From positions 124,001-188,000 of the forward strand of contig JAUTDP010000013.1 in the NCBI GenBank assembly GCA_033439795.1: 64,000 bases of DNA, given 5' to 3'. Numbering within the stretch: position 1 is the stretch's first letter; the number at the start of each line of letters is the position of its first letter. Below are positions 24,482 through 37,649 of the stretch, piece after piece. A program made the translations under genes and the position numbers. Source of the stretch: Sordaria brevicollis. Lineage: Eukaryota; Ascomycota; Sordariomycetes; Sordariales; Sordariaceae. Under the pieces are notes generated by a model. It saw only the letters and a list, made by a program, of their open reading frames with translations. It was not told the DNA's origin and did not search any database.

Positions 24482-26190
24482 TTTTCGTTGTTATTCTTTG
24501 AGTCGTTTGTGTGGGTTATGAGGAGTGGTGGTGAAGGGGTGGGTGAAGAAAATTTTCTTATGCTGGTCCTGGTCCGAAAGTGGAAAGTTGCTGTCGGTGT
24601 GGGGTCTCGGGGTGGATTCGGTGCGGGGCAAGGTAGGGCCCGAGAAAGTGGGGAACTCGGGTGCTGGGGACCGGGGCGGCGGTTGGATGCGGCTTTGTTT
24701 TGTACCGGTCCGGGATGAGGAACCGGTGCCGTCAAGAGCAAGTACATTAGAGCGTTCGGAATTGGGGAATCGGGGATGTGGCCTAACCGGACAGGTTTAC
24801 AATATGCGAGCGCCAGTAGGTAAAGGCACTATATGATACGCATGTTAGCGCCGCCAACGCAACGGTCATCGAACGTGAACAGGTCCAGCCAGACCATTGA
24901 AAGACGATGTGACTGTTTACTTACCTCGATGCTATTCTGATGATTGTTTTTAGCAGCTTCGCTTCTTGGGAACTTGGGAGAAGAGGGGAAAGGAAGGACT
25001 ATTCAGGTCTTTAGGAGGCTCTAGTGCCGGATACGGTCCGTCCCGATTGTTGACCCCGGATCGAATCCTTGATGTTCGGTGATACGGAGTAACGGCAATC
25101 CAAGTAGTTTAGCATTGATACTGAAGCATAGCTCCTTGACTAATTGTGATCTGATAAAAGGGAAGGTTTGTTTGTTGCTTTTCTTGTAGAGACACTTTCT
25201 TGTTGGTAGTTGGGACCGTGTACTTCAGTGCATGATGTTGTAGATGTAGTATGCGATTAAGCCGTATGAACAGTCAGTTAGACCCCATGGGATATGGTTT
25301 AGATGCATAATTCTCTGGGTATAGTAAAAGCTGCCCTACAAGCCCCCAAAGTTCCAACCAACACCTCGCTTCGGGCCTCATGCCATATCTTGCGTAGCTT
25401 TTAGTGAGCAAACACAAGACCCACTTGACTATTGATTTCACTGTAGCATTCTCGGGCTCATCGTGTCATTTCAGGTTGAATTACGGAAATGAATGCAGCT
25501 TTAGTAAGTAATCTCCAATATGCCAACTTTTAACCGCCAGCTCTGGACTATTGGCTTCGGTGTGCAACTCTTCACCAACTGACATTCAATAATTGCAGCG
25601 AATAGTATTACCACTTGAGGTGGTGGACGAAAATCCCGAAAGGCGTGGCGAGTGGAAAGCAGCCGCAGTGGCTTGAGCTCCATGGCTTGCGGTGGCACAT
25701 TGACATGACATGACGCCCGACGATAGTCTCTTCCACAGAACCTCCTCCACGGCGCTCAGCGGACCCACCCCACAAAATGTGGGTCTTCTCTACCGCAGGA
25801 AAGGGGGGGTGGGGTTCGGAGGTTAGTGGGTCTGAGAACTGAGACTAGCCCGACGAGTGGTGGTTCTAAAACTCGGAACAAATTGCGGGGAAGTTGCGGG
25901 ATCAAGCCCAGAACTGACTGCGGCAAGTACTGTACGCATATTTAGAACATGTGTTGATTTCTTTTTCCTCCCGGTGTCTGACGGGAGTTCGACCCTTCGG
26001 GTGCGAGAGATGGAGATAACGGGCGGGCGTCAGGGACTGGCTCAGGCACGCTTAGGCACGCTTAGCTGGCTAGGTGTGTTGTTGCTTCTACCCAACCTAT
26101 AGCTAAAGGAACCTGAAATTGCCCGTGGCGTTTTTCCTTTTGCGTGGCGGCCGTGTGTGTGTTGTACTGCCATAGCGCGCATACGGTATC
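24482..26190. other. intergenic flank leading to the AT-rich domain
   Basis: About 1.7 kb of normal base composition with no gene I can support. Composition changes abruptly near 26,190. Confidence 0.55.
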
Positions 26191-26973
26191 TGTAAAAATC
26201 ATCCCATGTATAATTTTACAGTTATTAAATATAGGAATTATAAAATCATTATACGATGATATTATGTAAACGACGTATTGTAAAATAAATGAACATACAC
26301 TATATACATCAAATTGGCTTAAAATACCTGTTAACTATAAATATTTCGTTACACGTCGATTTCGCTCAAGGGGCCATCCCTTAGCCACATTCAACCTTTA
26401 GCACAAGGATAACATTATAATTAAAACTATTATTCATTTTACAATTATTTTTATACACATTTCATTTTCGAAAATAGAGCCCGTTTCGCTCTACTATTCG
26501 ATTTTTTATATTATAATTTTCATTTTCAATATAAATTTCATTCTTAATATTAATTGTAAAAAGAATTACACTTCCCAAATATATAATTATTAATTAATAT
26601 ACTTTTCAAAATAAATAAATTTACGACCATTCGAATTATTTCAATTCAAATATTAATTATAAAAAATTATAACCTTCAATTATAAACCTTCCTTTAATTT
26701 TTTAATACTAAATCGTCTTTATAATTTTCTTTAACTAATTATACTCTTATAAAAGTTAACCGGTTTTTTTATTTCGTTACTACTTTAAGTCGAAAATTAT
26801 ATATAAGGTAAATAACTTTTTTTATAATAAATTCGTTTCAATGCATTATTATTACCAATTTCTAAATTAACGTTTAAATCGAAAAGTAAATACTTATACT
26901 ATTAATTTTTTTATAATAAATTCATCTCAACCTAGGATTATTTATAGTTAGAAATTACTCCTTATTAATAAAA
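26190..26973. repeat. AT-rich RIPed sequence outside the Helitron end, unassigned
   Basis: About 780 bp, AT-rich, with less complete CpA loss than further right (for example 26,345-26,500). No element recognised. Confidence 0.5.
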
Positions 26974-26985
26974 CTAGTATTCGGC

Positions 26986-27009
26986 GGGAGGACAACTCGT
27001 TGTCCTCCC
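26986..27009 (-). repeat. perfect 10-bp hairpin, candidate Helitron 3' hairpin
   Basis: GGGAGGACAA, a 4-nt loop, then TTGTCCTCCC. It is GC-rich inside AT-rich DNA and sits 8 nt before CTAG on the minus strand. Confidence 0.7.
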
Positions 27010-28789
27010 CCCTTCCCCGGCTCTCAAATTACGTGCTCCTATTAACTAGATAGGCTACGTACTCCTATTAGTTGTAAAAAGTAATTTACTAGTCCGTGTA
27101 TAAATCCTTCTATATAAATGAATTTAGCGAAAATTTTATGCCCCGCTTCCTCCTTTTCCCTTTCTCCCCTCAACTATTACCGCCCAACCCTTACGCCCTA
27201 TTATTTTCGCCTTCCTACCCCGTTTTTATATCCCCGGGTATAATAATTACTAAATTATAAATATTTATAAATACTTCGTATATGCGTGCGTATTTTTCGG
27301 GTTATTTTTGGAATATTTTCGGCTAACGTTTACTTTCTTTTTAAATTAATATAATTCCTCCCGCTAAACCCCCGAGCGAAATAAAATAATTTAAAATTAA
27401 AAATATAAAATTCTATAATAATATTGCCAACCCCTTCGGCAACCCCCCGCAAATTTTTATTAATTTATAAACCCCGGGCGGTAATTTTATTTAACCTCCG
27501 AACGACCCGCCCCCGTCCCTTAAAAAAAATCCGTCCCCGGCGCCCCCGCTTCCACTTTCCTCGTTTATATCGCCTTAACCCCCGCCTTATTTAAAAATAA
27601 ATACTAAAAAAGTTTTATAAATTAAATTATTAAATATAAAATTAAGTAATTTAATTATCGATAATAACGATTTTATAGCGTAATTTAAAATTAATTATAT
27701 TAATAGTAAGAACCTTCCCGCTTTATACGTAATTATAAATAAAATACCGGTAAATAATTAATAATATACTTTTTATATTTATTTATACCCTATTAATTAT
27801 TATAAAAAGTCCTTTATAATTTAATTTTTAAAGAGTCCGTTAACGATAATTAATAAAAGGAAATATATAATACTTATACGGCGCGTTATAAGGCTTAATT
27901 TATTATTATCGTTAATTAAAAGATATAAAATTACGGCTATATTACGTAGCGCGGTATTTTTATAATTTATACTATTATATAAAGTATTATAAAAGGTACG
28001 TATTATAATTATTATATAAATTCGGGTAGTACGGCGTATATATATTATATAAATTATAATATTAATAATTTATATACATATAAAATTAAAAAGGTTAAAG
28101 AGTTTATTAATAATATTAGAATATATTTATAATATAAATAATAATAAATATAAATGTAAATTCTTTTTTCTTTTCTTTTCTTTTCCTTCCTTTTATTCCT
28201 TTCTTTCGTTTATTTAATTTATATAAATTATATTAATTTATAATTTTCGTATAATTTACCCGAAGTCGCGGCCTTTATGGATTATTAATAAGTTTTATAT
28301 ATATAACCGCCCTTAATTACGTTCGGCCTACCGTTTCTTTTACCGCTTATCCCCCTTAATATAAATTTTAAAGCGTTAAAAATTATAGGCAATTAATTTA
28401 TAACTTTAAGTATAATTTACCTTAAGGCTATAAAGGTTAAACGGGCTTAAGAGAATACTATATATTAAATTTTCGGCTATAGTTTTCGGCCCCGAGAATA
28501 GTTTTTTAATAATTTTCATACTTATTTACTATTAATCTATATTATACCTTCTCTATTTAATAATTTTTACCTAAATATATAACCTATATAATATAAATTA
28601 TTCGATTAAAAATGTAATAATATATAAATAGATAATAATAAAGTAAATATAATAAATAAAATAATAAGTTTTTAAAAAATTTTCAAAAGGTTCTTAAAAG
28701 GAGGTTATATAATATTAATAATAATAGGTATATAAAGTAAAAAATAAATAAAAATAGTAAAAGAAATATATTAAATAACCTATATAATA

Positions 28790-30870
28790 ATATTTATATT
28801 AACGCTTTTAACCAAACCTTATTACGTAAACGTTTATCTACCTTAAATTTAGCCCTTTGTAGAAATATATAAACGTTATTTATAGCCGTAATTCCATTTA
28901 TAATTACATAAAATTAATTATAATTAAAAACGTAATTATATAAATTAACGCCAACGTATTTAAAAGATTACCTTTAATTCTTATTAATAATTATAGAAAA
29001 GTAAAATTAAATTGGAAATTATATACGTTTTAATTTATACGTTTAATTACCTTCCGTAATAAATAAAGTAATACGTAGAATTAAATATAATTCCTTAATA
29101 AAAATTCCTCTTAAAATCCTTACTTCAATTATATTCCTCTTTAATTTTACGACTATTAATTTTATATTATTATATATACCACTTTTAAAATATAAATTCC
29201 ATAATAATAGGATAAGCGTACTTTTTTTCAAAATTAAATAATTAAGCGGAAACCTCGTAAAGCTTAAGGATTGAAAATATTTTAGTATAAACGCTAAAGC
29301 CCGAAGCTCGTCCTTAAATAAATTAACTATATTTATAATTAGGTAATTTATATTTTCACCTTTTATACGGGATAGAATCTCGTTATTTACATCCTTAATA
29401 ATTATATTACGGGTATAAAGAATAATTCTATCCGTAAGAATAAAATAGTCCGTAAGGGCTACGGTAAGAAGGGACGTAAAATAAATATATTATAAAAATA
29501 CCTTTTTTATAATAATAATAAACGTTATTAAAAAAGGCTAAATTTAACCTATTTAATAATAAAGAAGGTAATGAAATAAATCGTATAATTATTATATAAA
29601 TAAACGGGTTTATTTAATACCCTTATAAATATATATATTTTTTATAAAGTATAAGATTTTTACGTCTTCCTAAATAGGAAAAAATTTAAAATAGGCCGAA
29701 ATAATATCCATACGATTACCTTTTTTCTTTATAAATAAAATTTAAACGAAATCCCCTCCGAAAATTATAAAGATATTTCTAAAACGTATTCTTAAATAAT
29801 TTAGAAAATCCTATAAAGAATAATTTATAATTTTTATATACTTACGGTCTTATATAGGAACTTCGTTTTAAATAATTAAGAAAATTTATTTAATAAGCTT
29901 ATATAAATTAGTATTCTTTTTAATATTATAATAAATAGGATTAAAAACGTCGAAAGGGATTTTGAAACGGGAGTATATAATCTTACTATTATTTAATAAT
30001 AAAGTTATAATACCTAAAAAAATTACGTATAAAATTACTTTACCTTAAGTACGAAAGTATAAATATAGATTTCAATAAATAAAAATCTTATTAATACTTC
30101 TTAATCCTTAAATAAAGAAAAGTATACTTTCGAGACTATTTTCGAATATTTTAATAATTTTATTAAAAGCTATAATTTATTTAAAATTAAATTAAAATTA
30201 TATAGCCTTATACGAATATTATTACTTAATATAATCGTAATATAATTCCTACCGTAAAAAGGGGTTTCCGTTTAACGTTTCCTAGTTAAAAATAAATTTA
30301 AAAAAGTATATAGAGGAAAGAATTTAATTTAATTATATAAAGTATTAGCCGATAAAGTATAAATTATAATTAAAATAAAGGTTTTTTAAATTTAAAAAAA
30401 CGCTAATTATAGCCGTAACCTTATAAAGTAAATTATTATAAAATAAATACGTAAATTTATCCTAAATAATTTATAATTATATAATAATATTTCTATTCGT
30501 TAAATAAATAGCGAAAAAATACTATAATTAGCGCCTAATTTATTAAATATTAATTTCTTCGAATAAAGCCTCTTAACGAAAATCGTCTTCTAATAGCCTA
30601 TAACGTATATAAACCTCCCTAAACGTAATATATATTACACTATTTATAATATGTAAATCTTCGAAAAAGGTTAAACTAAATATAATTATTAATAATAAAT
30701 ATAAATAAAACCGTTCGCTTATAGAAAGGAATATATAAAAAATATACTTAATGATTTTAGACCGTTAATATAATTTTTAAATTTTATTTTTTATATCCTA
30801 CGTAAACCGGGAAGGAAAATTTCCGTAAAGAAATTATTAACCGTTTATATATTATATATTATATTTAAAA
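28790..30870 (-). pseudogene. Helitron PIF1-like helicase relic
   Basis: Reading the minus strand with stops ignored gives the helicase motifs in order: a degraded Walker A region near 30,050; SRFKIP then a Walker B-like region (29.9-29.8 kb); FGGDF near 29,750; LTDYFILTDRIILYTRN near 29,430-29,380; LLLWNLYFKSGIYN (29.2 kb), matching the Helitron LLRNL.P..G.CNG motif; and a closing KLKR...INK region near 29,000. Stops sit at codons expected to be Gln or Trp. A 62-codon open piece survives at 29043-29231. Dead copy. Confidence 0.8.
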
Positions 30871-30879
30871 AAAGTTATA

Positions 30880-33400
30880 AATTTTATTTACCTAGTATTT
30901 TCGGCTTTTTTTCATACTTCTTCTAAATTTAAACCGGCCCGAAAGGTAATAAGAGGATTATCTTCTAAATATAAAAATAAAGAGGTTATTAATAAATACT
31001 CTTCGTAAATAACGTATTCTATAGAATAAATAAAGGCTTTTACTAAATTTATATATTGTATAAATATATACGATTTAATTTCGTCCGGGTTTATAAATTT
31101 TAAAATAATTTTATCTATATTTTTATAAATATATTTATAAATATATTTTATAATATTAATAATCGAATAAATCTCTATCTTAATATAATAATTATATTTA
31201 AGGATTAAATACGGATTATATAATATAATTATATTATTACGTATAATAATATCCCTCCTAACTACCTTTTTAATAATATAAATACTATTATTATAACGCT
31301 TATAAAAAGGGTAACCGGAATTATTAATTATTATTTCGTTAATAAAAGGTTTTAGGAAGCCCTTTCTATATTTACGTACGCTATTCTTATTCTTTTCGTC
31401 TATAATTATATATAGGGCGTTCGGGTTATTTAAACTACAAAATCTATAAATTAATATACTACCTACTAAACGAATAAACCGTCTATTAAAATCTTTCTCA
31501 AATAAAAGGAATTTTACACAGATAATATAATTTATAATTTAAAACTCTAAATATACGTTTTAAAAATCCTTATTTAAAAATACTAAAAAATAATAATACG
31601 GAAAATTACGTTTCTAAAATTCTAAAATCTATATAATATTTATACACTTCCCGAAAAGACTATTCTTAATTTCTTTAACGATTATATTTACTTTTATATT
31701 AAAAACCCGATTAATAATATTTAAATAATTTATAATTTTTTAATTATTTAATATAATTATAACCTTTAACTAGCTCGGATTTACTATTATAATAATAAAG
31801 AAAATAAACTTTCCGAATTTACAGGTTATAATTATAGAATTCTAGTAATACTTTACTTTATAACGGGCACTTCTAATATATAATATAAATATAATCAATT
31901 TCTAACCGATATTTAACGTAATTTCCTAACTATTTATAATATAAATCCAATCTAATAAATATTAATAAAACTCTATATAAATTTCCTTTTAATACTATTA
32001 TAATTAATTTAATTTATATTAATCGTTAAAAATATAATAATTTATTAATTATTATTAAAAGAGCCTTCTAAACCGAAAAAGAATTAAAAGGTTTATATAT
32101 AAATATAAATAAAACCGAACCTACTTATTCTATTTAATTATTTTATCCTTACGGGTATTTAAATTAATACGGAATAAAGCTTTATAAAAATTATAATTAC
32201 TATTCGGGAATATAAACGGGTATATTAGAGGAAAATATATTTTATAAATAACGGGAATACGTTTAAAAAAATTAGAACCCTATTTATTAAAGATAATAAA
32301 CCGTATAAAATTAACCGTACTATCCTTATATATTTTATTTTATTTATTAAATACGTCCGGAAGGATTATAACTACTTTATTAACCGTAAGAAAGTTTTCG
32401 CGCCTCCGATTAACCCCTTCTTTAATTACTAATTATAAATATATTTAAATATTAATTTCTATTTAAATATCATTATATAAATATATATCCAAACGTTCCT
32501 TTATAGTATTATATTACCTTATATACGGGTTTTCGTAATATAAAAAGGACGTAAAGTCTTCTATAAATTTAGGATTTAGGTCCCCGAACGCTTTTAATCG
32601 ATAATTAATTTATATTTACGTAATATTTAATATAAATGGATTATAAATATATAATTATACGTATATAGGTTATTTACTAATTTTACATTTTAAAGGCCCG
32701 TATAAATAATATAAAGTACTTTATATTTAAAAATCTTTTAGTCCTTAACCGCTACTAGTATATAACTTTTCTATATATTATATAGAAGTAAACGCAAAAG
32801 CGTTATTATAATACTGTATATTATTACAGAAGTTTTATACCTATTAATTATCCCTTATAAAGAATTTACGCAAAAAATATAATAAAAATTTCTATAGCGG
32901 AAAGGAAATTTAACTTCTCGAATAATAATTATTAAATTTATTATTTATATTTTATAATTTATATATATATTAATAAAATATAATATAAAAAACCCGTAAA
33001 GTATTTATTTAAAATTATTCGTCTTTTTAATATAAAATTCCGTAATATTTTAAATTAGCGTAAAGGGTAATCGGGATACCGTTTAAAAAATTTAAATATT
33101 AGGTTCGCTAAAGTGTAAACCCTATTTATTTATAAGTACGAATATTAATAATCTTTAATTAATTATATTATATATAATTTCCCGGAAAGTATTTATTTAA
33201 GCCTTTTACTATTCGTTTTATACGTTATATAATCGGGTACGGTTAAATTTATTAACGATTTTATATATTTCGTACATCCTATATAATTAATTATATAAAT
33301 TAAAAATAAAATTAAATAGGGGTTTATTTATTTAGTAAATAATATAATAAAACGTTTACGAATTAAATATTTAATAGTTTTTATTACGTATAACCGTTTA
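30880..33400 (-). pseudogene. Helitron Rep (rolling-circle replication) region relic
   Basis: The minus strand from about 31,500 down to 30,900 reads as the Helitron-like conserved block: KGFLKPF, NNSGYPFYKR, a YNPYL..KYN stretch, IIKYIYKYIYK, then LEDNPLITFRAGLNL. This block lies between Rep and helicase in eukaryotic Helitrons. I could not place the HUH and two-Tyr motifs with confidence. Many RIP-type stops. The upper limit is approximate. Confidence 0.7.
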
Positions 33401-33694
33401 TTTCGGACGTTTATTATAATAGATAAGAAGGGGGTTTGCGGAAGTAGCGGCGCGGCGGCGAAACATTTTCGGAAGTTCGTACGGAATAGGATAATTTGCA
33501 GAATAATAATAAATACGCGTTCGTCCGGAATATTTAGGAAACGTATATATAGGAGTACTAATAAAAGGAATAGAGTTTTTAACTAGGTTTAATAATTTTT
33601 TTGCGGGTGAAAAGTGTAGTTTTCGTCCGTGCGATAATAGTTTATTAGTGCTTACGTAGCTCAGTATGGGAACCGCCCGTAAAAACGCTAACAA
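33398..33694 (-). pseudogene. open fragment of 98 codons, possible Helitron N-terminal part
   Basis: Longest open frame in this stretch (starts MLAFLRAVPILSY, contains RRRAATSANP). Its CpA content is less depleted than the neighbours. No domain recognised. Its strand and position upstream of Rep suggest it belongs to the Helitron, but it could be independent. Confidence 0.35.
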
Positions 33695-33871
33695 CCTTAC
33701 CCGTGACTTTTAGCGTGCTAGGAACTATTAGTAAAGTAGAGATTAAATGCAATTCGAAATTATTCTAGTCTAAAAAAATAAATCTAGCGGAAAAAGCATT
33801 AGGCGGATTCAAAAGTATAGTACGAAAAAAAATTAAATTAAATACTCTAATCTAGGTACTTAAATATAACG
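33695..33871. other. less-RIPed stretch, unassigned
   Basis: Contains CpA/TpG at near normal level (for example around 33,700-33,760). No feature recognised. Confidence 0.4.
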
Positions 33872-33951
33872 CCCGGCCGCCCTATTCCCGGCCGCCCTAC
33901 TCCCGGCCACCCCACTCCCGGCCGCCCCACTCCCGGCCACCCCACTCCCGG
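33872..33951. repeat. GC-rich 15-bp minisatellite, five units
   Basis: Five tandem units of CCCGGCC[G/A]CCC[T/C]A[T/C]T plus CCCGG. The differences between units (G/A, C/T) are transitions of the RIP kind. It stands out sharply from the AT-rich surroundings. Confidence 0.95.
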
Positions 33952-36900
33952 TTTCTTAATTCGGGCTACTCCTACTAGCCCGGATAATTTAAAGTTCTCC
34001 TCCTCTTCTTCCTCCTCTTCTTCCTCTCCTTCCTATATCGCTATACTACTAATCCCGCTAACTACCTTTACGTAACCATTATTAATTATAATAAATCGAT
34101 TATTAAAATCACTTAACCACTACTATTTACGATTTTAATTAATAAAAAGAATATTAATAAGGTTAATTATTTAATTTATTAATTAACGGTTATGTATAAA
34201 TTTTTGGGGGGAAATTTAACTTTCTCTTACTTTAATTTCGGGGATATCGCCTTAATTCCCCGCAGTATATTGCGGTATTCTATAATAAAAGGTATTCGAA
34301 TTATAGAATAAATTAATTAATTATAAAAAATAATATAGGTAAAGGATATTATTTACCGAAAGAGAAGGTATTTAATAACGAAACGGAATATATATAGCCT
34401 AATTAAAACGGGACCTATATAATAATATTAATTATTAATAAAATAAATACGGAGGGAATAAAACGAGAGATAATGAAAATTAAGCAAAGAGTAAATTATT
34501 AGAATAACGTTAATAATTAGTAATTAAAGCGTAATTAAATACAGTATTAAATAATAGAGGGGTAGAGAATTAAATAAAACTCCTATTATAATTATAAAAT
34601 ATTAGCGGGATAAATTAAAAAATTTAATATTTAAATTAATTTACTAAAAGTAATACAAAGTATAAAAAGAAGGTTATTCGCTATTAAAATCCTATTATTA
34701 TTATTAATACTATATACGGTTAAAATAAAAAAAGAGAAGTTAAAACGTCGGGATTTTATTCGCCTTAGTATTTATATTATAATATTTTTATAATTATTAT
34801 TAAATTAAAAGCGGTTAGTTCGGAGGTTTTATTAGGGAATATAGGGTAAGGATATTTATAAAAGAAAAGTTAGACGATTTATTAATTAATAAAATTTAAT
34901 TAAAGGGATTTAAAAGTATTTTAAAGTTAATTTCTTTCTATAATTATTAAATAGAAATAATTAATTGAGTACGATATTCGGTCTATAGAAATATTATTTC
35001 GTAATATTATTTACAATTATATTATAATATTAATAACCGAAATTAAATTTTTAGAGTAATTAATTTCCCTATTTAGAATTTAATAATCTATATTAATAAT
35101 AGCCGGTCGGAGGATTTAACGGTAAATTAAAGGTAAAAGATATTAATAAAAATAATAGATTTTAAGGTATTATAAACGTATTAGCGGTAGGGCTAATAAT
35201 ATTAAGAATATTACTATAGAGAATTGGTTATAATTAATATTTAAGGGTCGGAATTCGAAGCTATTAAAGGGTCTTAATAATAGGAAAATCTTAGGAAACG
35301 AAAATATTACCGATTAAGAGTAATCGGGTAATAATAATAAAAATATAATAAAGAATAGAATATTAATAATATAATTTTAAGTAATAAAAATAGAAGAACT
35401 TAAATATTAGAAATAGTAGAAATTTAATAATCCGAAATAGTATTTTTAAACGGTAGGGCGGATAAATTTAAAAATTGCCCGCTAGCCCTACGGCTATTTA
35501 TTCGACGGTATAAATACTTTCTATTTTTATATTATAGAATAGTATAAAATATATTACTTTTATAAATCTTTAAATTTTTCTATTTAATTTTTATTATTTA
35601 TAAATATAAATAAATATAATTAATTAATTTTAATAAATATTGTATAATTTTAATTCCAACGATAAATAAAGGTTATATATTATATAATTATAAAAATTTA
35701 ATTACCTTCGAGAGATATAAAATATATTTTGACGCCCGAATTTTCGTTTCGGAATAATTATATTAATATTGGGCATAAGTATATAATAATAAGAACTTCC
35801 ACTTTCTTTATATCTTTTACATAAAGTAAATATTATAATTAATATAAAAGAAATTTCTATTTCCTTTAATTATTATTTATATTTAATCGGTTAAAATACT
35901 AAATAATTCGATAATTTTCCTTATAGTAGTAAATTCGTAAATTAAATATTCGAAAATAAATTTATACGTAGGAAATTTAATTTTAGGTTAAACAATAATA
36001 ATTATAATAAATATATATATTTACAAAGTTTATTTAAAGGTAAAAATACCGTTAAAATACGTAAATAAAATATTAATATAATTTTCGTTTAATATCCGAA
36101 TAAAAATTCTAGTTTTAAAGACCCGTTTTATCGAACGTTTTTAAAATATAAATAAAACCTTTTTTACTTACTAAAGTTTTTTAATTCTTTAGAATACGAA
36201 TAGTCGATTATAGTCGATTTTGAACGTATTTTTAAATTTTATTATAAAATCCGAATATTCGTCTTCGGCCTCTTCGCAAGGATTAATTATATATAGTAGC
36301 GGATTATTTTATTATTATATTTATTTTAAATTTAAACCGTATATTATAAGGGGATTATTATAATTATAATCCGGGCGAATTTTTACTATTAATATTTTTT
36401 CTTTTAAATAAAATCCTTCGCTATTAAAATATAAATTATATAAGGCGGTAAATCCTATATAAGAATTTTTAAATTCGGTAAATATTTTATAAATAATAGG
36501 ATAATTTTATTCGATATATTTAACGAATATAAAAAATATAAATCGCCGTTCATTTGTACGTTCGATTAATATAAATATAGTATTCCAGTAATTAGTAGCG
36601 AATATATTTTATATAAATTCTTTAATAATAATTAATAAATATTTAATAATATATTGGATTAAGATCCGAATTTAATTAAGAAGGGAAGAATTTACTAATA
36701 TTCGTTTTCTCTTTAAAATATTAATATTAAATTATAAGAATTATATTTATTTATAATATTTTTTATATATAACCCTGTATAAATATTCGGTAAGTTTTAT
36801 CGATTTAATATTTTATTACCCTTTTGGTTTAGTATTTTCGGGGTCCGTTTTAAAGTAAAAATTTTAACCGAATTAATTGGAGTTCCAATTAAATTAATTA

Positions 36901-37116
36901 GAATTCCAATAGAATTCGGTATAATTACTTTATTTTTTATTACTGTTTTTATTAATATAAAATTACGCGTATTACCTTTTCCGATACCCCTTTTTTTATT
37001 ACCCCTTCTGGTACCCCTATTTAATATTATTCCTCTATTTAATAATATTCTTCTATTCCTAATTATAATTATATTTCTATTAAAGTTAGACCGATTAAGT
37101 TTTTCATTCGTATTAG
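33952..37116. repeat. RIPed DNA, element not identified
   Basis: About 3.2 kb. Starts with a CT-only tract of some 40 bp (about 33,993-34,033). Both strands can be read as stop-ridden protein-like stretches (for example plus strand 35,200-35,480), but I recognise no family. Near 36,870-36,925 there are two adjacent near-palindromes around TTGGAGTTCCAA and TAGAATTCCAA. Confidence 0.5.
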
Positions 37117-37121
37117 CATTT

Positions 37122-37531
37122 TGTTACGGGACGGATTCCCCACTAGGATAGGGTATACTAGGGTGACCTAACGAATTCGTTAAATTAGCTTAACGGATCC
37201 GTTTAGGGAATCCCGATATAGCCTTGTATAGTACTCGATAGTAACGGACGGATCCGTCTCCCTCGGGGACGGATTTTTCCCTCGATTAAATTAATTATTA
37301 TTTACCACTAGAAATTCTTATTCAGTAATTTATTTATTAACCTAAATCCTAGGTGGTAATTGTCCGTATTTTAACGAATCCGTTATTTGAAAGTAACGAC
37401 GTCGCTATATATTAATCCTATTAACGAATCCGTTATTAATAATTCAAAGGCCTTATTACGAATCTATTAGTTAATAATTTTATTAATAGGTTAGAATAAT
37501 AATTACGAATCCAATTGCCAAATTTATAGTA
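37122..37531 (+). repeat. left LTR of element A
   Basis: 410 bp, begins TGTTACGGGA and ends in TA (CA before RIP). Differs from the right LTR mainly by C/T and G/A changes. It carries several palindromic CG-containing sites (37169-37182, 37192-37203, 37247-37258, 37371-37385, 37421-37435). Confidence 0.93.
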
Positions 37532-37649
37532 AATAGTTTTTATAATTTTAGAATTAAATTTACTTTTACTTTATTTTTCTTACTTCGTAATATTTATTTA
37601 CGTATTTATCTTTTCGTCCCCCGGGAATTGCGTTCGTAATAGCTTTGCC

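Larger units (their letters stand above)
26974..33700 (-). mobile_element. RIPed Helitron (5' end not located)
   Basis: The minus strand carries Rep and PIF1-type helicase relics in the expected order (Rep at higher coordinates). A candidate 3' terminus is present: a perfect 10-bp hairpin (26986-27009), 8 nt, then CTAG (26974-26977), which fits the Helitron CTRR end, followed by T on that strand. The 1.8 kb between the helicase C-terminus and this end shows no coding relic. The 5' TC end could lie anywhere from about 33.4 kb up. Confidence 0.7.

Noticed and set aside
33872..33951. CRISPR array
   Set aside because: Units are directly adjacent with no spacers; a minisatellite in a eukaryotic genome.
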